A DNA stretch of 38,342 nucleotides, from positions 1 through 38,342 of the forward strand of contig JAJDNC010000045.1 in assembly GCA_022340865.1 (NCBI GenBank). The letters are read 5' to 3'. The DNA is from Gemmatimonadota bacterium (GTDB lineage Bacteria; Gemmatimonadota; Gemmatimonadetes; Longimicrobiales; Gaopeijiaceae). The translations under genes and the position numbers were made by a program. The notes under the pieces are model-generated. The model did not search any database, had not been told where the DNA came from, and was given only the letters and a program-made list of their open reading frames with translations. This document shows, one piece after another, positions 7,876 to 15,784 of this stretch. The first letter of the stretch is position 1; each line of letters opens with the position of its first letter.

Positions 7876-8864
7876 GTGGACAGGCTCCGCCTGAGCAGCA
7901 CGAGGAAGAGGGGCACGCCCACGAAGGCCGTGATCACGCCGACGGGGATCTCCGTGGGTGCCAGGGCGAGGCGGGCGACCAGGTCGGCGAGGGTGAGGAA
8001 CGCCGCTCCCCCCAGGAAGGACAGGGGGAGCAGCACCCGGTGATCGGAGCCCACCAGGAGCCGGACGGCGTGGGGAACCACCAGGCCCACGAAGCCGATG
8101 ACCCCCACCACCGCCACGCCCGCCGCCGTGATGAGCGCCGCCAGGAGGAGCGCGAGCCGCTTCACGCGCTCCACGTCGGCGCCCAGATAGTGGGCCGTCT
8201 CTTCGCCGATGGCCATGAGGTTGAGGGGGCGGGCGAGTCCCAGGAGCAAGGCGGCGGCCGGCAGGGTATACGCGGCCGTGAGCACCACGCTCCCCCAATC
8301 CGCGCCGGCCATGCTCCCCATCATCCAGAGCACGGCGCTCTGCACCGTGCGCGCCTGCGACATGGACAGGATGAACGCGATGCAGGCGCTGAAGAATGCC
8401 GCGACGACGACGCCTGCCAGCAGGAGCACGCGCACGTCCATGGCGCGTCCGGCGGCGGTGGCCACCCCGAAGACCAGAGCGATGGCCACCACGGCACCGA
8501 CGAAGGCGGCCAGGGGAAGCACCCAGGAGCCGGCGGCCGCCAGCCCCAGGGCGAGAACCAGCACGGCGCCCACCGAGGCGCCTCCCGAGATCCCGAGGAT
8601 GTAGGGCTCCGCGAGGGGATTGCGCAGGAGCGCCTGCAGGGTGGCACCCGCCAGGGCGAGGCCCCCCCCCACCAGGGCGCCCAGGAGCGCGCGCGGCAGT
8701 CGGAGCTCCAGGACGATGGTCCGATCCACGGCGGTGCCCTTTCCCGCCAGGGTGCGGATCGCATCGGCGGTGGTGAGGGGCACCGCGCCGAAGCGGATGC
8801 CGAGGAGCACCGCCGCCGCCAGCGCCAGCACCAGCGCCAGGGTGAGGGTGAACCGCCGGGTCAT
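7872..8864 (-). CDS. ABC importer permease, FecCD/BtuC family
   Basis: The 330-residue integral membrane protein shows about ten hydrophobic segments and FecCD signatures: LRLPRALLGALVGGGLALAG, LQALLRNPLAEPYILGISGGA, the ETAHYLGAD coupling loop, and GVIGFVGLVVPHAVRLLVGSDHR near the C-terminus. It works as a homodimer with the ATPase encoded next. ATG 8864 overlaps the TGA of the binding-protein gene (ATGA, 8861-8864). The open frame continues far upstream, but that part is antisense shadow of the binding-protein gene. Confidence 0.93.
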   Translation of the reverse strand: MTRRFTLTLALVLALAAAVLLGIRFGAVPLTTADAIRTLAGKGTAVDRTIVLELRLPRALLGALVGGGLALAGATLQALLRNPLAEPYILGISGGASVGAVLVLALGLAAAGSWVLPLAAFVGAVVAIALVFGVATAAGRAMDVRVLLLAGVVVAAFFSACIAFILSMSQARTVQSAVLWMMGSMAGADWGSVVLTAAYTLPAAALLLGLARPLNLMAIGEETAHYLGADVERVKRLALLLAALITAAGVAVVGVIGFVGLVVPHAVRLLVGSDHRVLLPLSFLGGAAFLTLADLVARLALAPTEIPVGVITAFVGVPLFLVLLRRSLST

Positions 8865-9772
8865 CCGCCTCCTCCGAGGTCGGCGTTGGGATGAAGCAGG
8901 CGCGCCACGTCGCGCGCCGCCGCCGCCACGGCGGGTCCCGGAAGCTCGAGGGAGCCGCTTACCTTCCGCACCGGGACCCCGGCCACCAGGCGTCGGTCGA
9001 AGTCGCTCCCGTGTGGCGTGAGCACGACGTCGATGTGCCTGGCGACCAACTCCTCGGGGCTCACCGGCGCGTACTTCGTGTCCAGGTCGGAGAAGACGTT
9101 CACTCCTCCTCCCAGGGTGATGAGCTGGTCGATATACGTGCCGGGGCCCGCCACCCACGGTGGCGAGCCACCGAGGACGTAGACCGTGCGCACTTTGGGG
9201 AGCCCCGCCACCGATCGGTGCACGGCGTCGAGCCGGGAACGGAGGGAGCGCATGAGGGAGTCGGCGGCTGCTCCGCTGCCCGTCACCCTGCCCAGAAGCG
9301 TGATGATGTGGAAGATGTCCTCGATGCGGTTCGGGCGGATGGCGAGCTGGGGGATGCCGAGCTCGTGCAGGCGCGCGGGCGTCCGGGTATCCTGCGAACC
9401 TCCGAAGCGGACGACCAGATCGGGGCGGGCGGCGACGATGGCCTCGATGCTGGGGTGGAGACCTCCGCCCACGGAGGGCAGGTGCGCGGCCCAGGAGACC
9501 GTGTCGAAGTCCGTGCGTGCCACCACGCTCCCGCGCTCGCCCAGGGCCCCCAGGGTCAACGTCGCCGAGGGGACGAGGGATACGATGCGGTGCGCGGGCC
9601 CCGGCAGGGCCACCCTGTGGCCGTCCGCGTCGGTGACGACCACGGAGTCTGTGGACGAGGAGGAAGCGCCGTCAGCGAGTGGGGGACGGGCCACCAGCGG
9701 CCCGGTGGCCGCGAGGATCGCCGCCGAGAGGAGTGCGGCCGCGTGCGTCGCTGGCCGGAAGAGGGACATCAA
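8861..9772 (-). CDS. Periplasmic substrate-binding protein, BtuF-like
   Basis: The 303-residue protein has a signal peptide (basic MMSLFRPATH, hydrophobic stretch to about residue 28) followed by a class III binding-protein domain: HRIVSLVPSATLTLGALG, the VGGGLHPSIEAIVAARPDLVV segment, a long linking helix, and DVVLTPHG in the second lobe. Such proteins deliver cobalamin, heme or ferric siderophores to a FecCD permease. The SLVPSAT start and PSIEAI motif are closest in feel to BtuF, so cobalamin is a reasonable first guess, not a demonstrated one. No lipobox cysteine is evident. It lies 27 bp downstream of the lipoprotein gene and heads the coupled F-C-D trio. Confidence 0.88.
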   Translation of the reverse strand: MMSLFRPATHAAALLSAAILAATGPLVARPPLADGASSSSTDSVVVTDADGHRVALPGPAHRIVSLVPSATLTLGALGERGSVVARTDFDTVSWAAHLPSVGGGLHPSIEAIVAARPDLVVRFGGSQDTRTPARLHELGIPQLAIRPNRIEDIFHIITLLGRVTGSGAAADSLMRSLRSRLDAVHRSVAGLPKVRTVYVLGGSPPWVAGPGTYIDQLITLGGGVNVFSDLDTKYAPVSPEELVARHIDVVLTPHGSDFDRRLVAGVPVRKVSGSLELPGPAVAAAARDVARLLHPNADLGGGG

Positions 9773-9799
9773 ACAGTCGCGGAGGAGGCGGAGCGCACC

Positions 9800-10786
9800 T
9801 CAACGCCCCGTACCCGACGCGCCGCAGAAATCCTGGAACGTCTGCACCCAACTCCCGCCGCGGCGTCCGAGCCCGGCGAACCATCGGCGGCTGGCGCCGA
9901 ACACGTCCAGGAGGATCTCCTGCGTGCCGTCGCCGTTCCAGTCCAGGTGATCGAAGTAGCGGGGATCGCCTTTACCCTGGTCCGCCACGGCACGGTAGGC
10001 CATGTAGCTCTGCTGGTACGAGCCGGCCTGCTCCATGCCCATGACGAAGAGCGAATACGCCCCTGCCGGGGGCGGGCCCACCGCGAGGCGGTCCCTGAAG
10101 ACGAACGTGGCCGCGAAGGCGTCGGTATCGGCGAGCTGGAACGCCTGGATGTCGGCGCGGGAGTCCAGCAGCGAGGTCGGCCACGCGGCGCCGAGCTTCC
10201 GGATGGCCGCCGCCGCCAGATTCAGGGATGCGACCCTCTGGTCGTACGTATGGTGATAGGCGTGATAGGGCTCGTATGGCCGGGTTGCGGCGGCGGAGGG
10301 AGGAAGGGCCATGAGACGCTGTGCGGCGGCGGCTTCCGGAACGACTTCCACCACGCCGGAGACCGTGGGACGCGGCACGCAGTAAGAGGAGTCCACCCCC
10401 GTGGACGACACCTTCATGTGCCCTACACGGACGCCGCCGGAGAAGAGCACGAGGTCGGAGCCCGGGGAAAGGACCCGGGCCGTGGCGTCGTCGCGGGTCC
10501 CGTGTGCGGCGCTGTCCCCGGGGAACGCCCCCAGCGAGTCCCCCTCCACGTCGCCCACCACCACGAGGGTGGCGCTGTCCCCGCTGCGGGTGCCGGCCAG
10601 GAGGAGGGGGCCCGCCTCGTGCACGGGAGCCGACGTCGAGTCCGTGCGCTCGGCCGTCGCGCCGGGACTCGCCTCCGCCCGGGTGGGCGGCGTCTGCATG
10701 TGAACGTCGATCCCCCCCCATTTCACATTGTCGCAGGCGGAGGGCGCGGTTAAGATGACCGCGATCGTGAGCCAGCGCCGTAGCAT
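9800..10786 (-). CDS. Predicted lipoprotein with a calcium-loop-like motif, unknown function
   Basis: The 328-residue protein is not one I recognise. It starts with MLRRWLTIAVILTAPSAC, a type II signal peptide candidate with C18 as lipidation site (the residue at -3 is proline, so the lipobox is imperfect). A low-complexity linker follows at about 30-60. Near the C-terminus, DWNGDGTQE at 282-290 is a calcium-binding-loop/FG-GAP-type motif, so part of the protein may be a small beta-propeller blade or Ca-binding repeat. The ATG has a good AGAAGG ribosome site. It is the first gene of the operon with the BtuF-like importer, 27 bp ahead, which suggests a cell-envelope role connected to uptake, but this is only context. 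Confidence 0.65.
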   Translation of the reverse strand: MLRRWLTIAVILTAPSACDNVKWGGIDVHMQTPPTRAEASPGATAERTDSTSAPVHEAGPLLLAGTRSGDSATLVVVGDVEGDSLGAFPGDSAAHGTRDDATARVLSPGSDLVLFSGGVRVGHMKVSSTGVDSSYCVPRPTVSGVVEVVPEAAAAQRLMALPPSAAATRPYEPYHAYHHTYDQRVASLNLAAAAIRKLGAAWPTSLLDSRADIQAFQLADTDAFAATFVFRDRLAVGPPPAGAYSLFVMGMEQAGSYQQSYMAYRAVADQGKGDPRYFDHLDWNGDGTQEILLDVFGASRRWFAGLGRRGGSWVQTFQDFCGASGTGR

Positions 10787-10953
10787 GAGGCCTTCTGGTG
10801 TAGTGCCATCGGTCCGGGAACGAGCACGGACTGCGAAGGTTCGTAAGCTAGCGACAGCCTTCCTCGGGGCAACAGCGCCACCGGCCGGAGGGGTCGATAG
10901 CGAACAGGGACGCGGAGGCCCGCCCCCACCCGGCGGGTCGCCGCGCTGTCGTC

Positions 10954-11442
10954 ATGGGGAAGGCCGATATCGAATCGCGAACGTTCAGACGGGTAATGGC
11001 ACGTTTCCCCACCGGCGTCACGGTGGTCGCCGCCCGGAATGCTCAGGGTGAGCCGTACGGGCTCACCGTGAACTCGTTCACGTCGGTCTCCCTGGATCCG
11101 CCGCTGGTCCTGGTGTGCATCGATCGCAAGGCCCACTCCCACGATCCGCTGCTGGCCTCGGACACCTTCGCGGTGTCCATCCTGGCGGCGCACCAGGCCG
11201 ACATCGCGGCGCGCTTCGCCGACGCACCTTCCGGCGAGCGCTTCCGGGACCTTCCCTGGGAGTCCGGTCCCAACGGCGATCCCATCCTGAAGGGCGCCGC
11301 GGCGTGGGTGGCGTGCTCCGTGTGGCAATCGCATGGAGCGGGAGATCATACCATCCTGGTGGGGCGCGTGGAGTCCCTCGGTGACGGTGACGCCGAGGCG
11401 TTGGTCTTCCACCGCAGCCGCTACGGCACGGTGTCGCCGTGA
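10954..11442 (+). CDS. Flavin reductase-like FMN-binding protein
   Basis: The 162-residue protein is a single flavin-reductase (DIM6/NTAB) split-barrel domain: FRRVMARFPTGVTVVAA, GLTVNSFTSVSLDPPLVLVCI and the typical SHDPLLASDTFAVSILAA, ending with a GRVESL strand and HRSRYGTV. Relatives bind FMN and either supply reduced flavin to a monooxygenase or act as oxidoreductases. No monooxygenase partner is nearby. It is the first gene of a tightly packed trio: its TGA overlaps the next gene's GTG by 4 bp. No clear Shine-Dalgarno precedes the ATG. The 167-bp region upstream is shared with the divergent lipoprotein-importer operon. Confidence 0.88.
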   Translation: MGKADIESRTFRRVMARFPTGVTVVAARNAQGEPYGLTVNSFTSVSLDPPLVLVCIDRKAHSHDPLLASDTFAVSILAAHQADIAARFADAPSGERFRDLPWESGPNGDPILKGAAAWVACSVWQSHGAGDHTILVGRVESLGDGDAEALVFHRSRYGTVSP

Positions 11443-12797
11443 GCGTGCGTCCTCATCCCCTGCGCTGGATGCCCGCTCTCCTGGTGGGCATATGCGCGGC
11501 GACGGCGGCGGAGGTGACCGTGGCCCTCCTCCTGTATTCCGGTCCTGGCCTGGTGCGCTCCTTCTCCACGGTCCTGGGAGTCGAGGCCGCCGCGTTCGGG
11601 GTGGGTCTGTGGACGGCGCCGCGGCCGCAGCCGGACCTGCTGGACTCGGTGCGGCGTCGCTGGCTCCTCTGCCTCGTGGCGTTCCTTGCAGCCACGGTGT
11701 TCAGCGCGTTCTGGAGCGTGCTGCAGGTGGTGGGCGGCAGCGCCCTCGGGCAGGGGCTCGGCCTCGCGCTCATGGGCGGCCTGCCTCTCTACGCCTGCGG
11801 CGGCGCGCTGGGCGCCATGGCTTCCGTGAACGCCGCGACCCCTTCCGGGGGAGGGACCCCAACGGGCGCACCGGGCTTCCTGGGAGCTGCCCTGGGATTC
11901 GGCGCCACCGGAGTCTTCCTTCCGCACGTCCTCGCGCCCGCCTCCCTCCTCCTGCTCTGCATCGTGCTGCTCTCTGCGGGCGGGCTGGCGTACGGCTCGG
12001 TTCTGGACGCCTGCCTCCGCGTCCGTGTCGTGGCGCGGCGAGTCGCGGCCACGGCGGAGGTGCGCGTGGAGGATCGGCACCTCCCGTCCATGGACGGCGC
12101 CGGGCGCTTTCTGGTGGAAGGCCAGCATGTGCGCCGCTGGATGCCGCTGGGCGGGCACGGGCTCGTCCCCTGGGACGTGGCGGCGTTCCGGGCTTGCCCT
12201 TCCGGTGACGACGGCCCGTACCGGGTGCTTCTGGTGGGCGGTGGCACGTCGGGGCTACCCCGGGCCGTGGCGGAGGAGCACACGTCGTCCGTCCTGGTGG
12301 ACGTGGCGGAACGGGTTCCGGAGGTGCTCGACCTGGCTCGGGAGCACATGGACACGGAGATCCCGGGCGACGGTCCCGCCGGAACGTCCTTCCACGTGGG
12401 CAACCTCGGCGACGTCATCGAGGGCCTGCACGGGCCCTACCACCTCGTCCTGGTGGACAGCGCGGCCTGGGACGCGGTCGGAGGCCTGGGCGCCATGTCC
12501 CGCCGGTGCCGGGATCTCCTGTGGTCCCGGGTCGAGCCGTCGGGTGCGCTGGCGGTGGGGCCCCTGGCTCCCGACGAAAGCGCGTTCACCGTGCCGGAGC
12601 GGTGGGCGTGGGCACGCTACCGACGGGGGGTGGGGGCCGACCTGAGCGTCCTCCAGATGCCCATCCCGGCCGAGGAGGTGGTGCTGGTGGCCCGGGCGGC
12701 GGCGGGGTCGCTTCCCGTCGAGATGGACGGGTTCGTGAGGGACGATGGTGACACCGCCCGTGCGGAGGTCACGAAGGACGCGGAGGAGGCGGGGTGA
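11439..12797 (+). CDS. Membrane protein with C-terminal spermidine-synthase-like domain
   Basis: The 452-residue protein has about six predicted membrane segments in residues 10-195, then a soluble half that looks like the Rossmann core of polyamine aminopropyltransferases: YRVLLVGGGTSGLPRAVAEE (glycine loop), VLVDVAERVPEVLDLARE (acidic ribose-binding strand) and LVLVDSAAWDA. The canonical GGGDGG loop and the conserved catalytic aspartates are not clearly kept, so classical spermidine synthesis is doubtful; membrane-anchored SpeE-like proteins of unclear function are common in bacteria. GTG start and TGA stop overlap both neighbours by 4 bp, coupling it to the flavin-reductase-like gene and to the Mre11-Rad50 fusion gene. 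Confidence 0.65.
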   Translation: MSVRPHPLRWMPALLVGICAATAAEVTVALLLYSGPGLVRSFSTVLGVEAAAFGVGLWTAPRPQPDLLDSVRRRWLLCLVAFLAATVFSAFWSVLQVVGGSALGQGLGLALMGGLPLYACGGALGAMASVNAATPSGGGTPTGAPGFLGAALGFGATGVFLPHVLAPASLLLLCIVLLSAGGLAYGSVLDACLRVRVVARRVAATAEVRVEDRHLPSMDGAGRFLVEGQHVRRWMPLGGHGLVPWDVAAFRACPSGDDGPYRVLLVGGGTSGLPRAVAEEHTSSVLVDVAERVPEVLDLAREHMDTEIPGDGPAGTSFHVGNLGDVIEGLHGPYHLVLVDSAAWDAVGGLGAMSRRCRDLLWSRVEPSGALAVGPLAPDESAFTVPERWAWARYRRGVGADLSVLQMPIPAEEVVLVARAAAGSLPVEMDGFVRDDGDTARAEVTKDAEEAG

Positions 12798-15307
12798 TCG
12801 TCGCCCACCTCTCGGACCTGCATCTGGGCTTCCGGGCGTACGGTCGCGTCGAGCGGGGCGTGGACGTGCGCGAGCGAGACGTGGCCGCCGCCTTCGACCG
12901 CGCGGTCCTTGCGGTGGTGGGGCTTGCTCCGCAGATCGTGGTGGTTGCGGGGGACGTCTTCGACCGCCCGGAGCCTCCGGCGGGGGCGCTGGTGGCGCTG
13001 GCACGGGGCCTGGAGCTGCTCCGCTCGTCCCTTCCCGACACGCGGATCCTCATGGTGGCGGGGCCCAGGGACACCCCGCGACGACCCGGCGATCCCGGGG
13101 CCCTGGGCGTCCTCGACACGTTCCCGAATGTCGAGGCGGCGGTGGGGCTCCCCCGCTCCGTCCTCCTGGAGCGTCTCGATCTGAACGCGTGCCTGGTGCC
13201 GTACAGCGCTGCGGTTCGCGACCCCGTCGCGATACCTGAGCCCGATCCCCGCGCGCGCTGGAACCTCCTGGTGCTCCATGCCCTCCCGGGACGGCCCGGC
13301 GACAGGAGCGTCCCCGTGGACCCCGCGGAGTGGGACTACGTCGCCCTGGGCGGCGCTCACCGACGCCAGCGGCTGAGCCCGAAGGTGCAGTACTGCGGCT
13401 CGCTGGAGCGGGTGGAGCTGGACCCCTGGGGCGAGGCCGCCGACGAGAAGGGCTTCGTCACCGTCGACCTGGAGAGCGGCGAGACCCGCTTTCACGCGAT
13501 CCCGGGGCGTGCCGTGGCGGCGCTGGCGCCCATCCGGGTGTCTTCGGGTGATCCGGATCGGCTCCGGAGGCGGGTGCTGGAGGTGACCCGGGAGGTGCCG
13601 GGAGGCCTCGCGGGGAAGATCGTGCGACTTCGCCTCCAGGGGGTGGATCCCGAGGATCTGCTGGCGCTTCAGGGCACGGACCTGCACCACCTGCGGCAGC
13701 AGGCGCTCCACCTGGCGGTGGAGGCGGGCAGCGAGCTGCTGACCCACGCCGAGACGTGGCTGCCCGCCGAGGCCGCGGTGCACCTCCGGGAGGCCCTGGC
13801 GGAGGATCTCCGTCGCGACGGAGTGGAGGGAGAGGCCACCGACGAGCTGATCCGCTCGCTGGTGCCGGACGGCGAGGAGGAAGCGGTCCAGGCCCCGTTG
13901 GGCGGTCTGGAGGCCGTGGACGGGGACGTGCCCGGCGTCGGCCGGGTAAGCATGTCCATAGGCCGGGGCCTCACGGCGGTGATCGGGGGGGCGGGGCGGT
14001 CGCGCAGGGCCGTGGCGGCTCTGCTGACGACGGCGGCACGCCCCGGAGACGGCCCGCTGGCGAGGCTGTGGACCGGTCACGGGGCCGAGACGCTGGACGG
14101 AGCGCTGCACCAGGCCGTGGAGGTGGTGGCCGAGGCGCGGGGTCTCGGTGTGGTCCTCGCCGCTCTGGAAGCGGCGGAGGCCATGGGCGCTCCCCGGGTA
14201 CCCGGCCGCAGGACCCGGGAACGTCGCCGGAGTCCGCAGGGGGACGACGGAGGCGCCGTCCGGGTCGATCCCGAGCTCGTGGACGCCGAGCTGCGCGCGG
14301 CGGAACGGGAGCTGAAGGCCCTGAGGGCGGACGTCGCCGAAGTGGACGGCGATGAGGCGGCGGCCGCCATGGATTGGCACCGTGAGCGTCAGGACGCCGA
14401 AACCACCCTGCACACCTACCGCGACCGCGCCCGGGAGCTGAAGCGCCGCATCGGGGAGCTGGAGTCCGCGGGCCCTTCGGCACCATGTCCCACCTGCGGT
14501 CGCGTGCTGGAGAGCCACTACGCCGAGGTGCTGGCCGAGCTCCACGAAGAGTGGGAGGGCATCGTCCAGGACGGGAGCTGGTGGAAGCGTCGGTGGAATC
14601 AGCTCGAGCTCAAGCCCGAGCACCTCCAGGACCTCGAGGGCCGCGCGCTGCGTCTGCACGCGGCCCTGGAGGCGACGTCGGAGAGGGTGGAGCTGCTTCG
14701 TGCCCGCAGGGCGGCTCTGGAGCAGACGGGTCGGGGGCCGGCGGCAACGCCGGGAGGGCCCCTGGGCGAGGCGGTGGCCGCTCTCAGGCGGGTGCGCGAC
14801 GCACGGCTCGCCCGCGCGCGGGAGGTGTTGCTCGCCAGGGCTTCCCGCTACGTGAGCCGGATCTCCGGAGGGCGCATCCTGGCCGTGACGTGGCGAGACG
14901 ACACGGCCCAGCTTCAAGGCGATGCGGGGCCGCTCACGCCGCTTTCCGAGGAGGATCTGGCCGCGGGCCGGCTGGGGCTGCGCCTGGCGGCGGCGTCGCT
15001 GGTGGCGGGAGGTGGGCAGGTGCTGGCCTCCCTGGTGGTCGAGGAGCCCTTCGACCGCCTGGACGAGGAAGCCCGTCTACGTACCCTGGTCTTGTTGCGC
15101 TCGTTGTTGCGGGACATCCCCCGCATCGTCCTGGTGAGCCGGGGCGACGCGGCGGACGCCCGGCCCGAGCTCTTCGATGCCATTCTCGAGGTGCGCGACG
15201 ACGCGGGAAGCGGCGCTGCCGCCCTCCGGTTCGCCGCGGCCGGCACCGGACGCATACTGCTTCGCGAGCCCGTCCGCCGGGAGCGGCGGACGGTGCCGCG
15301 GAAGTGA
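12794..15307 (+). CDS. Single-chain Mre11-Rad50 (SbcD-SbcC) fusion with altered catalytic motifs
   Basis: This 837-residue protein joins an SbcD/Mre11-like half to a miniature SbcC/Rad50-like half. Residues 1-240 carry phosphoesterase motifs SDLHLG (D8, H10), AGDVFDRP (D54, D57), H162 and GGAH (H189). The GNHD motif reads GPRD (90-93) and GHxH reads GGAH (186-189), so two usual metal or catalytic positions are lost. Residues 245-375 resemble the capping and Rad50-binding region. A degenerate P-loop IGGAGRSR (397-404) has Arg for the Walker lysine. Short helical arms flank a zinc-hook CPTC (C565, C568). At the end, LSEEDL replaces the LSGGE signature (717-722), Walker B is LVVEEPF (Glu750 for Asp), and the H-loop is VSRG. 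E. coli SbcC alone is over 1000 residues. The GTG start overlaps the previous stop by 4 bp. Catalytic activity is doubtful; a DNA-end-binding or scaffold role is possible. Confidence 0.8.
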   Translation: MIVAHLSDLHLGFRAYGRVERGVDVRERDVAAAFDRAVLAVVGLAPQIVVVAGDVFDRPEPPAGALVALARGLELLRSSLPDTRILMVAGPRDTPRRPGDPGALGVLDTFPNVEAAVGLPRSVLLERLDLNACLVPYSAAVRDPVAIPEPDPRARWNLLVLHALPGRPGDRSVPVDPAEWDYVALGGAHRRQRLSPKVQYCGSLERVELDPWGEAADEKGFVTVDLESGETRFHAIPGRAVAALAPIRVSSGDPDRLRRRVLEVTREVPGGLAGKIVRLRLQGVDPEDLLALQGTDLHHLRQQALHLAVEAGSELLTHAETWLPAEAAVHLREALAEDLRRDGVEGEATDELIRSLVPDGEEEAVQAPLGGLEAVDGDVPGVGRVSMSIGRGLTAVIGGAGRSRRAVAALLTTAARPGDGPLARLWTGHGAETLDGALHQAVEVVAEARGLGVVLAALEAAEAMGAPRVPGRRTRERRRSPQGDDGGAVRVDPELVDAELRAAERELKALRADVAEVDGDEAAAAMDWHRERQDAETTLHTYRDRARELKRRIGELESAGPSAPCPTCGRVLESHYAEVLAELHEEWEGIVQDGSWWKRRWNQLELKPEHLQDLEGRALRLHAALEATSERVELLRARRAALEQTGRGPAATPGGPLGEAVAALRRVRDARLARAREVLLARASRYVSRISGGRILAVTWRDDTAQLQGDAGPLTPLSEEDLAAGRLGLRLAAASLVAGGGQVLASLVVEEPFDRLDEEARLRTLVLLRSLLRDIPRIVLVSRGDAADARPELFDAILEVRDDAGSGAAALRFAAAGTGRILLREPVRRERRTVPRK

Positions 15308-15451
15308 CCGCGCACGAGCCCGCGGGCATCGCCACGGGCCGCGGGCGGATCTGCAACCTTTCGGGGTTGCCGTTCGTCGTAATAGTGTGCGGGCACGTTG
15401 CCCGGAACGGTGCCCCGGGATTCATGCAATCGGCCGCTGCCTGATCCGATT

Positions 15452-15769
15452 ATGGCTACCTGGATTCCAGCCCTCGTCTTGGGGATGGTCATCGGCGCGG
15501 TGACGCGCGTCTGGTATCGTGCGTGGCGTCGCCGCCGCGTCGCCGAGCGCAGGCGCATCGAGGCACCGAACTCCCACTACTCCTCCCAGGGCGTGCGCAA
15601 CCAGGAGGACCGTGAACGCTGGGGACGCATCAATCTGCGTGGCCTGCACCCCCTCAACCGGGACGAGGTGCAGCGTCTCCTGGACCTGGTCGACCGGGAA
15701 GGCATCAAGGCCATCACGGCCAAGGACCGCCTCTTTCTGGACAACATGACGATCCCCAGGATGGGATAG
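15452..15769 (+). CDS. Small membrane-anchored protein, possible DUF6576-like tail
   Basis: The 105-residue protein has one N-terminal membrane segment (WIPALVLGMVIGAVTRVWY), an arginine-rich stop-transfer stretch, and a soluble tail whose last part, DEVQRLLDLVDREGIKAI followed by TAKDRLFLDNM, has the spacing of the small helical DUF6576 domain found at the C-terminus of some bacterial rhomboid proteins. That similarity is from memory and unconfirmed. ATG 15452 lacks a clear ribosome site; the open frame extends to 15398. It ends 15 bp from the convergent fructokinase gene. Confidence 0.55.
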   Translation: MATWIPALVLGMVIGAVTRVWYRAWRRRRVAERRRIEAPNSHYSSQGVRNQEDRERWGRINLRGLHPLNRDEVQRLLDLVDREGIKAITAKDRLFLDNMTIPRMG

Positions 15770-15784
15770 CCATCGCTCGAGGGC

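Noticed and set aside
10787..10953. Possible cobalamin riboswitch upstream of the BtuF-like operon
   Set aside because: No B12-box-like sequence or conserved core could be found on the minus strand; only a GAGGAAGGC fragment with weak resemblance.
12617..14917. Long open frame on the minus strand (766 codons)
   Set aside because: Shadow of the Mre11-Rad50 fusion; no recognisable motifs, typical of GC-rich antisense frames.
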